DNA of 64,000 nucleotides from Haloarcula marismortui ATCC 43049 (GTDB lineage: Archaea > Halobacteriota > Halobacteria > Halobacteriales > Haloarculaceae). The notes under the pieces were generated by a model that saw only the letters and a list, made by a program, of their open reading frames with translations, did no database searches and had not been told where the DNA came from. How positions within the stretch are numbered: position 1 is the stretch's first letter; the number at the start of each line of letters is the position of its first letter. Where the stretch lies: the NCBI RefSeq assembly GCF_000011085.1, contig NC_006396.1, positions 1,302,001 to 1,366,000 of the forward strand. The letters run 5' to 3'. Position numbers and translations under genes: made by a program. Of this stretch, positions 1 to 7,517 are shown piece after piece.

Positions 1-130
1 GTGGCGCAAAACAGTTCGTACCCGTGCGACACGTTTACCATCGTGGGCGCTCGTCGTCCCTCGGTTACCCGTAGTTCCTCATTGTTTTCCGGGCACAAAA
101 GATATATTCGTCCTTCTCGTAGGGTCAGAT

Positions 131-400
131 ATGAACAAACACTTCGAAGACGCACGATACTACCTGAAGCGCGCCGGCAAAACCGCAACCAAGGGCGTCA
201 AAGAGGAACTCGAACCGGTCGAGGAACGGTTCCGAGAACTCACTGGGAAGGAAGTAGAGCCGGAACCCAGCCGACTGGAGGCCGTCAAGGCCGACCTGAA
301 GAAACTGCAGGGAAAAGCAGAGGGGGAAGCCGAGGAAGCGATCGCTGACGCCCGCGAAAAGATCAGCGAGTACCGCGGTACGGAAGAGCAGGAAGCGTAG
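131..400 (+). CDS. Small acidic helical protein, conserved hypothetical
   Basis: Encodes 89 residues rich in Glu, Lys and Ala with no cysteine and no membrane segment; the charge pattern suggests long helices and a soluble protein. The ATG at 131 is chosen because a TATA-like AGATATATT (100-108) lies about 27 bases upstream, which gives the leaderless layout usual in haloarchaea. It is the last backbone gene before tRNA-Val and the integrated element. The function is not recognised; its composition resembles small charged helical proteins seen widely in halophilic archaea, but I cannot assign a role. Confidence 0.75.
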   Translation: MNKHFEDARYYLKRAGKTATKGVKEELEPVEERFRELTGKEVEPEPSRLEAVKADLKKLQGKAEGEAEEAIADAREKISEYRGTEEQEA

Positions 401-448
401 TCGGAAAGCAATTCTTAAGGGATGCGCTCGAATAGAGTTGAGTGCACT

Positions 449-523
449 GGGTTGGTGATCTAGTTCGGTTATGATACCTCCTTCACACGGAGGAAGTCGG
501 CGGTTCGAATCCGCCCCAACCCA
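449..523 (+). tRNA. tRNA-Val (anticodon CAC)
   Basis: A full cloverleaf can be drawn: acceptor GGGTTGG (449-455) pairs with CCAACCC (516-522) with discriminator A at 523, anticodon stem CCTCC/GGAGG encloses loop TTCACAC (anticodon CAC), and T-stem GGCGG/CCGCC encloses TTCGAAT. No CCA is encoded. The 3' part (503-523) is the attachment site of the element that follows, and the gene stays intact after integration. Confidence 0.97.
503..523 (+). other. attL: tRNA-proximal attachment core
   Basis: These 21 bases (T-arm to discriminator base of tRNA-Val) are repeated exactly at 7518-7538, just outside a tyrosine integrase gene. Integration into a tRNA 3' end with regeneration of the gene is the standard pattern for archaeal and bacterial integrative elements. 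Confidence 0.9.
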
Positions 524-956
524 CTCAGTCGCTTAACGCTCCTGAGTGACAGCTTCCCGCTGTCTCAGGCCTTGATTCAGTAATTCCCGTAGGGGAACCC
601 GTCTTCAGGCAGGGGAGAAGAAGTCAAGCGAGTTGTTGGCTCCTTCTCACCGTACCGACGTGTGGCGATTGTACCAAAAGGAAATAGTCGTGTAAGGCTA
701 GTAAGTGTTACGGCTTAACCAACAACACAGCTCGAAGCAGGCAGATGTTGGTTAATCTCTAACCTTGTGGAAAGCGCATCGCTCGTGGGGTGATTCGAGA
801 CAAAAGAACAGCCTTCGTGAAAGACGTGCCAGAACCATTATTTTTATACAGAATAAGGTAGGGTGAAATAATATATCGGGCTACCGCCGATAAAAGATAT
901 GCCCTGAAATTGCGCAGGCATTATGATTTATAACAGTTCCTAATGTATGTGTGGAT
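524..956. other. Gene-free left end of the element
   Basis: No credible gene is seen in this 433-base stretch. Close to the attachment core there is a stem-loop with a small bulge (541-569, CCTGAG..ACAGC paired with GCTGTCTCAGG) and a short TTCCC/GGGGAA hairpin (582-595). The remainder becomes strongly AT-rich towards 840-950. The hairpins may serve as integrase or excisionase arm sites or as the tRNA transcript terminator; this is inference. Confidence 0.4.
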
Positions 957-1829
957 TCATTTCAACGAGTGTAGGTCATATGAGAAATTGTCTCCGTCTA
1001 ATTCATCAATCCAGTCGGTAATGTAATCCTGTACCATTGATAAATACACCTGACAAATTGATGCGGCTGGAACGATGCGGGCGAAGGGAGAATCCCTCAT
1101 TGATTTCGATTTATCTGCAATCTCGATTCGTTCATTTTCAGGGACAAATTCATTGATGACCGAAATTGGAACATCATCGAAAAAGTAGGTGCGATTTATT
1201 TTCGAATCTTCGGCAGAATCTCCAAAGTCATACGCTAATGAATGGCCCAATGGTGGTTTCAAAGAACCACGGGCCGGACTTCCCAAGTGAACACTCTGAT
1301 GACGTGAGTTAATCAGCATTTCGTGCAGGTCAATTTTCCCTTGGGTATCTGCCCAATCACTCCACTCCGTTTCAGACATATTCCGCAACATATCGTCAAT
1401 TGAATAAGCTGCATTGAGGAATCCACCCAAATAATATCTGAAACCCTCTGATTCTCCCGTCTTCATTTTACACAAAAAGAAATCCATCTCGCTAAACTTA
1501 TGTACGACAGCTTTTGGGTCAACTTCATTAGATTCTGGTGGCCCAGATACGATGATTTGGAATCTTGAGATTCCCGGTGGTTGTGGATTATCTCTCGTCG
1601 GACTCAAATTGGGGCCATCTGGGTCTCTACCCAAAGTTAAGGAATGGTTCCAAGTATTATCGCGGTCGCCCTGAAATCCATCTAACTCGTAAATATATTT
1701 TCCATCTTTGAGTACCTGTGTGGCCTCATTTTCAAATTTATTGTCATTATCAATATCCTCTTTAATTGTAATTTTGGCTAACATCCCTTTCGGAACCGTA
1801 GCGTCACAAATGAGGCCAATTTTGCTCAT
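957..1829 (-). CDS. Element cargo protein with HEPN-like motif
   Basis: Encodes 290 residues. The N-terminal 110 residues are rich in Asp, Asn and Gly and not recognised. Residues about 125-182 resemble a HEPN domain: a helix FLNAAYSIDDML (137-148), a Trp-containing helix (156-165), then SRHQSVH with R176 and H181 in the Rx4H arrangement that forms the RNase site in HEPN toxins. No membrane segment is seen. The gene lies 83 bases downstream of a small acidic-protein gene, which itself overlaps an RHH-like gene, so the three are probably one leftward transcript. The AT-rich composition fits cargo acquired by transfer. The HEPN call rests on motif reading alone; toxin or antiviral activity is inference. 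Confidence 0.55.
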   Translation of the reverse strand: MSKIGLICDATVPKGMLAKITIKEDIDNDNKFENEATQVLKDGKYIYELDGFQGDRDNTWNHSLTLGRDPDGPNLSPTRDNPQPPGISRFQIIVSGPPESNEVDPKAVVHKFSEMDFFLCKMKTGESEGFRYYLGGFLNAAYSIDDMLRNMSETEWSDWADTQGKIDLHEMLINSRHQSVHLGSPARGSLKPPLGHSLAYDFGDSAEDSKINRTYFFDDVPISVINEFVPENERIEIADKSKSMRDSPFARIVPAASICQVYLSMVQDYITDWIDELDGDNFSYDLHSLK

Positions 1830-1912
1830 AAGCCAGAATGTTCACGTAAGTGAATAATCGTTTTCCTCGGGACTACCAGAAACATAACCAAATTAAATCA
1901 GACGAAAATCAT

Positions 1913-2155
1913 TTACTGCTTATTGAAACCGGTACGACGCTGTGCCTTCAGTTCGAGACGCTTCCGCTCTGCCGCATCGAGGGAGTCATCGGCTCGAAGT
2001 TCGGAGATGGAATCCCATTCAGCTAACTCGTCATCAGCTTGGTCTTGCCGTTCCCTCACTTCATCAATCAGTAACTCCCGCATCTCCTCGATGGAGAGGA
2101 AATCGTTAATCTGCGAAGCATCACCGTCTGCAACAGGGATGACAATTTCATCCAT
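1913..2155 (-). CDS. Small acidic protein in HEPN/RHH cassette
   Basis: Encodes 80 residues with many Asp and Glu and a charged helical C-terminal half (roughly residues 22-72). Its start overlaps the stop of the upstream RHH-like gene in the pattern TGATG, which indicates translational coupling, and it precedes the HEPN-like gene on the same strand. No known domain is recognised. The size and position would suit an antitoxin or accessory subunit; that is inference from context only. Confidence 0.6.
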   Translation of the reverse strand: MDEIVIPVADGDASQINDFLSIEEMRELLIDEVRERQDQADDELAEWDSISELRADDSLDAAERKRLELKAQRRTGFNKQ

Positions 2156-2289
2156 CAGTTTGCTTCCTCGACAGATTCCTTCAGTTCAAGAAGGCGTGTC
2201 AGCGTTGCTTCGACCGAGCGACCATCCTGATGTTCACGCAATCGTTCACGAGTATCAGGGCGAACAGAAAGTGTAGTGAAATAAGACAT
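2155..2289 (-). CDS. RHH-like DNA-binding protein (candidate antitoxin/repressor)
   Basis: A 44-residue protein beginning MSYFTTLSVRPDTRERL. The short N-terminal strand followed by two amphipathic helices, the second containing SVEATLTRLLELK, matches ribbon-helix-helix regulators of the CopG/VapB kind, which bind DNA as dimers. A promoter element lies just upstream on the same strand (TTTAAG near 2315-2321, about 29 bases before the ATG), implying a leaderless message. The stop codon overlaps the next start codon. By analogy with RHH antitoxins it may repress its own cassette; the flanking dyads at 2382-2406 and 2478-2506 are candidate targets. The gene is very short, so the assignment is moderate. 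Confidence 0.62.
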   Translation of the reverse strand: MSYFTTLSVRPDTRERLREHQDGRSVEATLTRLLELKESVEEAN

Positions 2290-2381
2290 ACAGTAATTAT
2301 TACGTATTGGCGCTACTTAAAGTTTTCGGTGATTTGTTTGGATGGATTAAGTTATCATCTAACTCTACAAAGAACAGAACC

Positions 2382-2406
2382 GCAGGAGTGCTACCTGTTG
2401 TGTGTG
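2382..2406 (-). repeat. Element dyad repeat, copy B
   Basis: Read on the minus strand, this 25-base copy matches 6381-6405 with one mismatch. The full unit contains an imperfect palindrome, ACAaCAGG-N7-CCTGcTGT, typical of a protein-binding site. Confidence 0.6.
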
Positions 2407-2477
2407 ATGTTGATTGACCATCTTTTTCCAGAGGTGCTTACTACAAGCCTACCCCATATCAGGAATACTAGTACTCG

Positions 2478-2506
2478 GACACACAACAAGTCGTACTCCT
2501 GCTGTC
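2478..2506 (+). repeat. Element dyad repeat, copy C
   Basis: Twenty-nine bases match 6381-6409 with three mismatches. Copies B and C face each other about 70 bases apart between the two divergent cargo units. Confidence 0.6.
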
Positions 2507-2716
2507 CCTCTACTCAGGTATATTAGCAACGCCCCTACTTAAGCAAATACTGCATATGAATCAGAACTACCACCATACTTGGTATATGGAATTAACCCCT
2601 TGGAGGTTACTGAATTTACAAATCATAACTTCTAGATGGTTGCAGTACAGCGGTTATACTTTCACTCCGGCTAGAAAGAGTTTATAAACCTACACCTCGT
2701 CAGTCAGGAGTACGAT

Positions 2717-3553
2717 ATGTCAGAATCAGAGCGCTACAAGATTGGGAAGATTGACCTCCCTGACAGCGAGGTTCCCTCGGTTGAAGAAGTGAAAGATGAG
2801 ATTGACTCGCTTGATGACGAGTTCGAGATGGTTCGCCGTGTTGAGGATGACCCAGTTTCAGGTGGTGAGTTGGAGTACCGCGAGAAGGGTAGAACAACCT
2901 ACCTTGGAGACAGCCACGAAGAACTTTCTTTCTGCCACTTTATATATTCGGCAGACACAGAGAACAGTATCGTCGTGAGGAATGAAGAAGGTGAGGAAGA
3001 AGAGCGTAATCAGCCTGAGTTGGTTCGCCCTCGTGTGTTCTACTTCGAAAACGGAATGTTCGCCTTCGAATCTAAACAGGGCTTGGTGGACCAATGGATA
3101 CCCGATTTTATCGGAAAACTGACTGACACGAATGCCCTCGAAAATTCCCGAATCCTTTCATTTAGTCAAGAGATGATGAAAGACTTCTACGACGGTAGAG
3201 ACGAGATTACGGTCTTCAAATTCTCATCATCGGAGGATGAAGGTTTCGAGCCCGATACACCTCTGGCTGAAGCATTGAATGAACTGACAGAAACAGTGGA
3301 AAGTCAGCAATTCAGCGGTGGAAATGAAGGCAAGAATCTCAAAGAGACTGCCATTGTAGATGAAGCCGCTGAAAAGATGTTTATTGAGAAACTTCACGGT
3401 TCACACGAAGACAGTCTAACGATGAACATCCTGCAATCAGGAATATATGTTGTGGCTTGGAGTGAATCTGACTGGAGCGAACCAATCGAGACAGGAACTC
3501 GTGCTGAAGCCATATTCAATCGGCTCGCGCCACAGGTTCGCAGGCTGTCATAA
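2717..3553 (+). CDS. Element cargo protein of unknown function
   Basis: Encodes 278 residues, acidic, with no membrane segment, signal peptide or cysteine pair. An N-terminal charged helix (about 20-45) is followed by an alternating strand-rich region (45-180), an acidic linker (180-210), and a C-terminal domain (about 215-278) ending LAPQVRRLS. No family is recognised. The ATG is supported by a TATA box at 2681-2687. It is transcribed away from the HEPN/RHH cassette, and the two units share an intergenic region with inverted repeats. Its position in the cargo part of an integrative element makes a host-interaction or defence role possible, but nothing in the sequence shows it. Confidence 0.75.
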   Translation: MSESERYKIGKIDLPDSEVPSVEEVKDEIDSLDDEFEMVRRVEDDPVSGGELEYREKGRTTYLGDSHEELSFCHFIYSADTENSIVVRNEEGEEEERNQPELVRPRVFYFENGMFAFESKQGLVDQWIPDFIGKLTDTNALENSRILSFSQEMMKDFYDGRDEITVFKFSSSEDEGFEPDTPLAEALNELTETVESQQFSGGNEGKNLKETAIVDEAAEKMFIEKLHGSHEDSLTMNILQSGIYVVAWSESDWSEPIETGTRAEAIFNRLAPQVRRLS

Positions 3554-3660
3554 TTTCATCTGAAAGCCCGCAGGAGGTCTACTTGTGTCGTCATCGTATG
3601 GCGTGTAGTATATTTATTAACGGCGAAACTTTTATGTAGAAAAAACCAGAATATGTGTAT

Positions 3661-3774
3661 ATGGAGATATATTCTGACGTAGATGACTTACCGTATGCTG
3701 ATGAAGAATGGTACGAATCCGTACCAGTCTCTCCTGCCGAGTTAGAACACGAGTCGTTCGAGCGTATCGTCTAA
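3661..3774 (+). CDS. Micro-protein of 37 residues
   Basis: Encodes a very acidic 37-residue peptide beginning MEIYSDVDDLPYADEEW. A TATA-like CTTTTATGTA (about 3629-3638) sits close to 26 bases upstream, and the stop codon overlaps by four bases the stop of the convergent gene ending at 3771, a compact arrangement typical of real genes in small elements. No function is recognised; small acidic proteins of this sort can be DNA mimics or antitoxins, but that is speculation. Confidence 0.45.
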   Translation: MEIYSDVDDLPYADEEWYESVPVSPAELEHESFERIV

Positions 3775-4244
3775 ACGTCTAACCGCATCGACACATCTTC
3801 CTGAACTGAGCGGATGAAATGCTCCTGTCCATCGTTCAGTTCATAGTAGACTCCCCTTGCTCGATTGAGGGGAACCGTGTGCTGTTCGTTGGTGATGCTC
3901 CCTACATCGTCACGAGGTGGCAACACCGCACATCGAGACTCGGCGAAGTCTCCCAACTGGAACTGGTAGACTTCCGGTGAGCGTCTGTCCTTGCGACACA
4001 CGTAGAGACTGGTGGAATCGTCTCCGTATCTTGTCAGTTTTTTGTAAACGTGGCTCTGTATGGAGACACACCGCTCGTTCGAGGGTGCCCACGTTCCTGT
4101 CACGAGGAACAGATATTCCCGTGAACCGGTGTCGAACAGCGCACAGGTTCCCGCCGTGACTGCATCAAGTGTCTGCCAACCTCCATCAGGCAGACCGCCT
4201 TTGTCGCCAAAGGCTCCGAGCCGCTGTTGATGCGAGTCACTCAT
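3771..4244 (-). CDS. Unknown protein, last gene of the primase operon
   Basis: Encodes 157 residues, probably a compact soluble beta-rich protein (several short hydrophobic strands, for example YLFLVTGTW). Three cysteines are present but not in a CxxC arrangement. The start overlaps the primase stop in an ATGA pattern, so the two are co-translated, and the stop overlaps a convergent micro-gene. The family is not recognised. A role in replication or control of the element is suggested only by its operon. Confidence 0.68.
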   Translation of the reverse strand: MSDSHQQRLGAFGDKGGLPDGGWQTLDAVTAGTCALFDTGSREYLFLVTGTWAPSNERCVSIQSHVYKKLTRYGDDSTSLYVCRKDRRSPEVYQFQLGDFAESRCAVLPPRDDVGSITNEQHTVPLNRARGVYYELNDGQEHFIRSVQEDVSMRLDV

Positions 4245-5290
4245 TCTGTCACCTCCATAATATTCTGGCGTGAGATACGGGTTGTACTCGCTCGAACAGA
4301 GTTCTCGATGGTTTTGTGGTAGTAGGTAGCCGACTTCTTCTTGTCAGGTCGTGACCACCTACTCGAATTCTGCCAACAGTTCCGTATCAACGCTTTGTCG
4401 TGTCGGCAGTAGTAGGCCAGTCCGGTGACGAAATCGTAGTCTGCCTCACTCGGTGAGTTGTAGCGTACTCCTGCAACCGCATCACTCCGCGTAGGCCCGT
4501 CCCGTGGATTCGGTGAGGGTGAAGAATCCCACAGGGACAGAATCTTCTCAGCACGGCTCTGTGCCGCTCCTGAACCGTACTCGGCATACTGCTCGATGGT
4601 AGCCCGAATGTCGGCAACATCGTAGCCCTCCTGCGGTTCGAAGTCGAGTGCATCCCTGTCGATGGTGTGATGTACCTGCTCCGAAGATGTCGCCCTCTGG
4701 CGCTCGGGGAACTGGCTGTGAAGTTCTCGAACGAAGGTCGGTGATTCTCGAATGTAGTGAGTGTTCCCAACAACGTCACCTGTCAGCACAACATTACGTG
4801 CCTCCTGTGAGCCGAACACGTCGATGTGTGGAACTTCATCACAGGCCCATTCCTGCTCGTAGGTGTCACACTTCATCGAGCGGTCTTCGAGCAGGCCAGA
4901 TACACCGAAGACGAGGGTGTGGATTCCTGTGCCTGAAGTGCTGTACTCCGAGTAGGTGTTGGCCGCATCGAGAATATCCTGATACGGACCGAACACTTCA
5001 CCTGCATCATTCACCACTTTATCACCGTCGATGACAACCAGATTCAGGGACGGCTCAAGGATGATGCCGAGACCGTCACCAGCACGAGGACTACCCTGTC
5101 GTCGTTCAAGTTCTGCCTTCGCGTTCTCGAACGACGTAGTGGGTTCGTCGGAGTTGCGCCACTCCCACGAGGGGTAGCAGGGCTGTTTCCCATCCTCCAC
5201 CACCCACACGTCTAACTCCTTCAACTCTACTGGTAGGTTTGATACATCTGTAAAACCCCGTCCAGTAGTGAAGTTGAAGGTAGCACTCAT
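4241..5290 (-). CDS. Archaeo-eukaryotic primase-type replication protein
   Basis: Encodes 349 residues. The N-terminal half carries the three motifs of the archaeo-eukaryotic primase fold: hhhDhD as VVIDGD (D88, D90), SxH as SGTGIH (H124), and hhD as HIDVF (D157). This is the arrangement of the prim-pol-like replication proteins of haloarchaeal plasmids and viruses. The C-terminal region (about 275-345), with paired Trp and basic residues, resembles the helical PriCT-like module that follows such domains. It likely primes element replication in the cytoplasm. Overlaps of four bases with both neighbours show a tight operon. No helicase domain is visible, so a host helicase would be required. 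Confidence 0.78.
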   Translation of the reverse strand: MSATFNFTTGRGFTDVSNLPVELKELDVWVVEDGKQPCYPSWEWRNSDEPTTSFENAKAELERRQGSPRAGDGLGIILEPSLNLVVIDGDKVVNDAGEVFGPYQDILDAANTYSEYSTSGTGIHTLVFGVSGLLEDRSMKCDTYEQEWACDEVPHIDVFGSQEARNVVLTGDVVGNTHYIRESPTFVRELHSQFPERQRATSSEQVHHTIDRDALDFEPQEGYDVADIRATIEQYAEYGSGAAQSRAEKILSLWDSSPSPNPRDGPTRSDAVAGVRYNSPSEADYDFVTGLAYYCRHDKALIRNCWQNSSRWSRPDKKKSATYYHKTIENSVRASTTRISRQNIMEVTE

Positions 5291-5874
5291 TCGGAATCAC
5301 CTCGAAGTTTGAACAGTTTCCGAAGTGCTTTCGAGGGGGAAACCTGTGCAGGTTCTCCCACCTCTTGCCGAAACTCTTGACGGAACTGTTCATCACCCCA
5401 CAGCATCTCGTCGCTCACACCCCACACGAGAGTCAGAGCGGCCGCTGTGACAATTCGAAGGCCACCATAAGGGGAAAGCTCCGGCCCACACTCGAACCGA
5501 CTGGCGCACCGCTCAACGGCTTTTAGCGAGACGTGGGGCGGAGTCGTGAAAGCGCGGTACGTGAAAGCTACACCTTCTCTCCATCGACGGCAAGACTGTC
5601 GTTCGATGCTCGCAGGTGTAGAGAAATGGTACCGGCTCGATGCAGGGTGGTGCGTATCTGTGTGAAGGGCGAAAGCCCGCTTCGAGGAACCGTCATCTGC
5701 CAGCGGGGAACCGTCTGCCTCTCGCCAGCCGGTCGCACAGGGATGATGCGAGATGCCGAGTCCGTCGAAGGCACCGGCGTCGGCTTGTGCGAGAGTTGCC
5801 CTGCTTGCGTTTGGGACAAACGTATCTGTTTTGTTATACGATGCTTGTGCTCTTGTTTGGTCTAACTGTATCAT
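5287..5874 (-). CDS. Unknown protein, first gene of the primase operon
   Basis: Encodes 195 residues from the ATG at 5874; an upstream in-frame TTG at 5913 is rejected because the likely TATA/BRE region (about 5914-5931) would leave no room for a transcript start before it. The N-terminal half is low in hydrophobics and rich in Ala, Ser and His; the C-terminal half has one hydrophobic stretch (GGLRIVTAAALTLVWGV) and a basic tail. It overlaps the primase start by four bases (ATGA). No family is recognised. It could be a replication initiator accessory or regulator, by position only. Confidence 0.6.
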   Translation of the reverse strand: MIQLDQTRAQASYNKTDTFVPNASRATLAQADAGAFDGLGISHHPCATGWREADGSPLADDGSSKRAFALHTDTHHPASSRYHFSTPASIERQSCRRWREGVAFTYRAFTTPPHVSLKAVERCASRFECGPELSPYGGLRIVTAAALTLVWGVSDEMLWGDEQFRQEFRQEVGEPAQVSPSKALRKLFKLRGDSE

Positions 5875-6138
5875 TTTTGATATACGAGTATAGCCAACGT
5901 CTGCCAAGAGCAAACCGAAAACTTTAAGTAGTAGTAAGACTTACTTAAAGCTAAGGCGGAGCGCCATCAACGCTCGTCCCATCGGAGTGCCCTCGGCCTT
6001 CACTCCATCCTTCTTCATACTCCAAAAACGGAGAGCCGCAGGAATGTCGGACAGATTTAGATTAGCGGAACCTTTATTAACTCGTTACATACCTATTAGT
6101 GTTACTCGTATTTAAAGTTTTTGGTATAGTTATGTAAG

Positions 6139-6159
6139 TTGGTTACATTTAGTAACCAA
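6139..6159. promoter_or_regulatory. Perfect palindrome TTGGTTAC-N5-GTAACCAA
   Basis: Two exact 8-bp arms (6139-6146 and 6152-6159) separated by five bases, nested inside a second exact inverted repeat (6116-6125 and 6155-6164) whose left arm overlaps a promoter box. This is likely an operator or initiator-binding site of the element. Confidence 0.55.
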
Positions 6160-6380
6160 AAACTCTCTCGTTGGCTTAACGCCAGCCGTTTAAGTGGGGC
6201 GATACTAATATACCTAAGTGAAGGGATTGGATGAAACCCTGCCTGCTTCGTGGAAGTGATGAACAGCAACCTCGATGGTTGGACAACTGTTCAGCACAAC
6301 AGGTTGCCCACTTGATAGTGTGTTGATACAGGTTCACCACCCTGCTACGACACTATCTTATCAGATTCCAAAACTCTCTA

Positions 6381-6409
6381 CACACACAACAGGTAGTACT
6401 CCTGCTGTC
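6381..6409 (+). repeat. Element dyad repeat, copy A
   Basis: Third copy of the CACACACAACAGGTAG-type repeat, lying about 40 bases beyond the integrase stop codon. It includes the best form of the internal dyad (6387-6409, ACAACAGG-N7-CCTGCTGT). Confidence 0.6.
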
Positions 6410-6449
6410 TGCTACTCCAACAAGAAGTGGTGTTGAGCCGAGAGTTTCG

Positions 6450-7475
6450 TCAAAGATTCGTCAGTTCATTCTGCCGTGCCTGTCGCTTCTCCTCCCTCGA
6501 ACGGGCGTCGTAGTGTTCTTCCAAAGTGTCAACAGAGACGGCCATCCGTTCCGAAGCAATCGACTTGCTCACGTTCGAGTTAAGGTGATGATGAATGGCA
6601 CTCCGTCGAATGGGGTGCGGTGATACGGAAGATGGGCAGGCTGAGTAGTGGTTCGATTCCGTTGCTTCACACGTATCCACATCCCTGTCGTGTGGACATT
6701 CCTTCCCGTAGTAGCAGGGGCGCGTCACTCTGTAGACGATGGACTGCACGGCGTTGCCAGAGATGCGACCGTTCGACGTGGTGAACAGCGGCTCTCTCCC
6801 ATCAGGCTCGGTGTGGGGAATCCGGTTATGGGATATGTAGTCATCCACCGCTTCGGAGAGGCCAGCATCGAGTATCGACAGATTCCGCTCACCTTCCTGT
6901 TTGAGTTTCAGAGGTGTGCTGACACTCGCATCAGGCCGGTGCTGTACCTCGATATACTCGTCTTCCGAGTGCCAGTCTGCGGCGTCGAGCGAGACACAGG
7001 CCCCTCTCCGCATCCCCGTGTGGTACAGCAGAGAGAAGATGACGTGTTCCTTCGTGGCGTACTCGTACTTCCGTAGATGCTCGCGGATGGCACACGCTTC
7101 CTCGTGAGTGATTGCATCATCTCGAACTGCTTCTCCCTTCGAGACCTTCGGGACGATGAGTTTTTCCGAGATGCCTGTCTCGATTGCCTCAATGGATTCG
7201 CAGTATCGGAGAAACACCCTGAAGGTACGGAGTTGCTGTTCGAGAGTTATGTCGGCTACATCCCCTTGCGCGATACGCCAGTTTTTGTAGTTCTCACAGT
7301 CACGGCCAGACAACTCGTTGAGGTTCTCGATTGAAGCGTGTTCACACCACTTCAGGAAGTGTTTCAGCCTGTAGCGATGGTTTTGGATGGTGCTTTCCGA
7401 AGCATCTTGCCCCCTTGATTTGAGATACAGTTCTACTGCTTCCTCTGGTACGATGGCTTCGAGCGATTGTGTCAT
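6450..7475 (-). CDS. int: Tyrosine recombinase/integrase
   Basis: Encodes 341 residues from the ATG at 7475. An N-terminal SAM-like core-binding domain (about 10-110) is followed by the catalytic domain: Arg in HTGMRRG (R156), HxxR in HPIRR (H287, R290), and the nucleophile in LEEHYDA (Y322). A cysteine-rich insertion (C254, C260, C269, C280) before HxxR looks zinc-binding, as seen in many haloarchaeal integrases. The start is set at 7475 because it lies inside the element, 43 bases from the attR core; the frame stays open through attR to 7610, but that extension would be host DNA after integration. It should catalyse integration at, and excision from, tRNA-Val. Confidence 0.9.
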   Translation of the reverse strand: MTQSLEAIVPEEAVELYLKSRGQDASESTIQNHRYRLKHFLKWCEHASIENLNELSGRDCENYKNWRIAQGDVADITLEQQLRTFRVFLRYCESIEAIETGISEKLIVPKVSKGEAVRDDAITHEEACAIREHLRKYEYATKEHVIFSLLYHTGMRRGACVSLDAADWHSEDEYIEVQHRPDASVSTPLKLKQEGERNLSILDAGLSEAVDDYISHNRIPHTEPDGREPLFTTSNGRISGNAVQSIVYRVTRPCYYGKECPHDRDVDTCEATESNHYSACPSSVSPHPIRRSAIHHHLNSNVSKSIASERMAVSVDTLEEHYDARSREEKRQARQNELTNL

Positions 7476-7517
7476 TTGATGTCCTTGCTGTCTGGCACAA
7501 TCGCCATCGGGAGGCGC

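Larger units (their letters stand above)
2290..2716. promoter_or_regulatory. Divergent intergenic region with inverted dyad repeats
   Basis: No gene is seen here. It separates the leftward RHH cassette from the rightward cargo gene. It holds the RHH promoter box (2313-2330), two inversely oriented copies of an element-specific repeat (2382-2406 and 2478-2506), AT-rich DNA, and a rightward TATA box TTTATAA (2681-2687) about 30 bases before the ATG at 2717. Confidence 0.55.
5875..6449. other. Dyad-rich region, candidate replication origin/control region of the element
   Basis: No convincing gene of normal length is present. It contains promoter box ACCGAAAACTTTAAGTAG (5914-5931), identical in reverse complement to the RHH gene promoter at 2313-2330; a leftward variant (6110-6125); a perfect palindrome TTGGTTAC-N5-GTAACCAA (6139-6159); a wider perfect 10-bp inverted repeat (6116-6125 with 6155-6164); nested hairpins at 6261-6292; a stem GATAGTGT/ACACTATC (6314-6321 with 6350-6357); and repeat copy A (6381-6409). 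Two micro-frames, 25 residues leftward (5941-6018) and 23 residues rightward (6044-6115), lie under convergent promoter boxes, but coding is doubtful. Its position between primase operon and integrase suits an origin or copy-control locus. Confidence 0.5.

Noticed and set aside
1-348. Basic 115-residue frame at the window start
   Set aside because: It is Arg-rich, overlaps the better supported small acidic gene at 131-400 in another frame and crosses its promoter.
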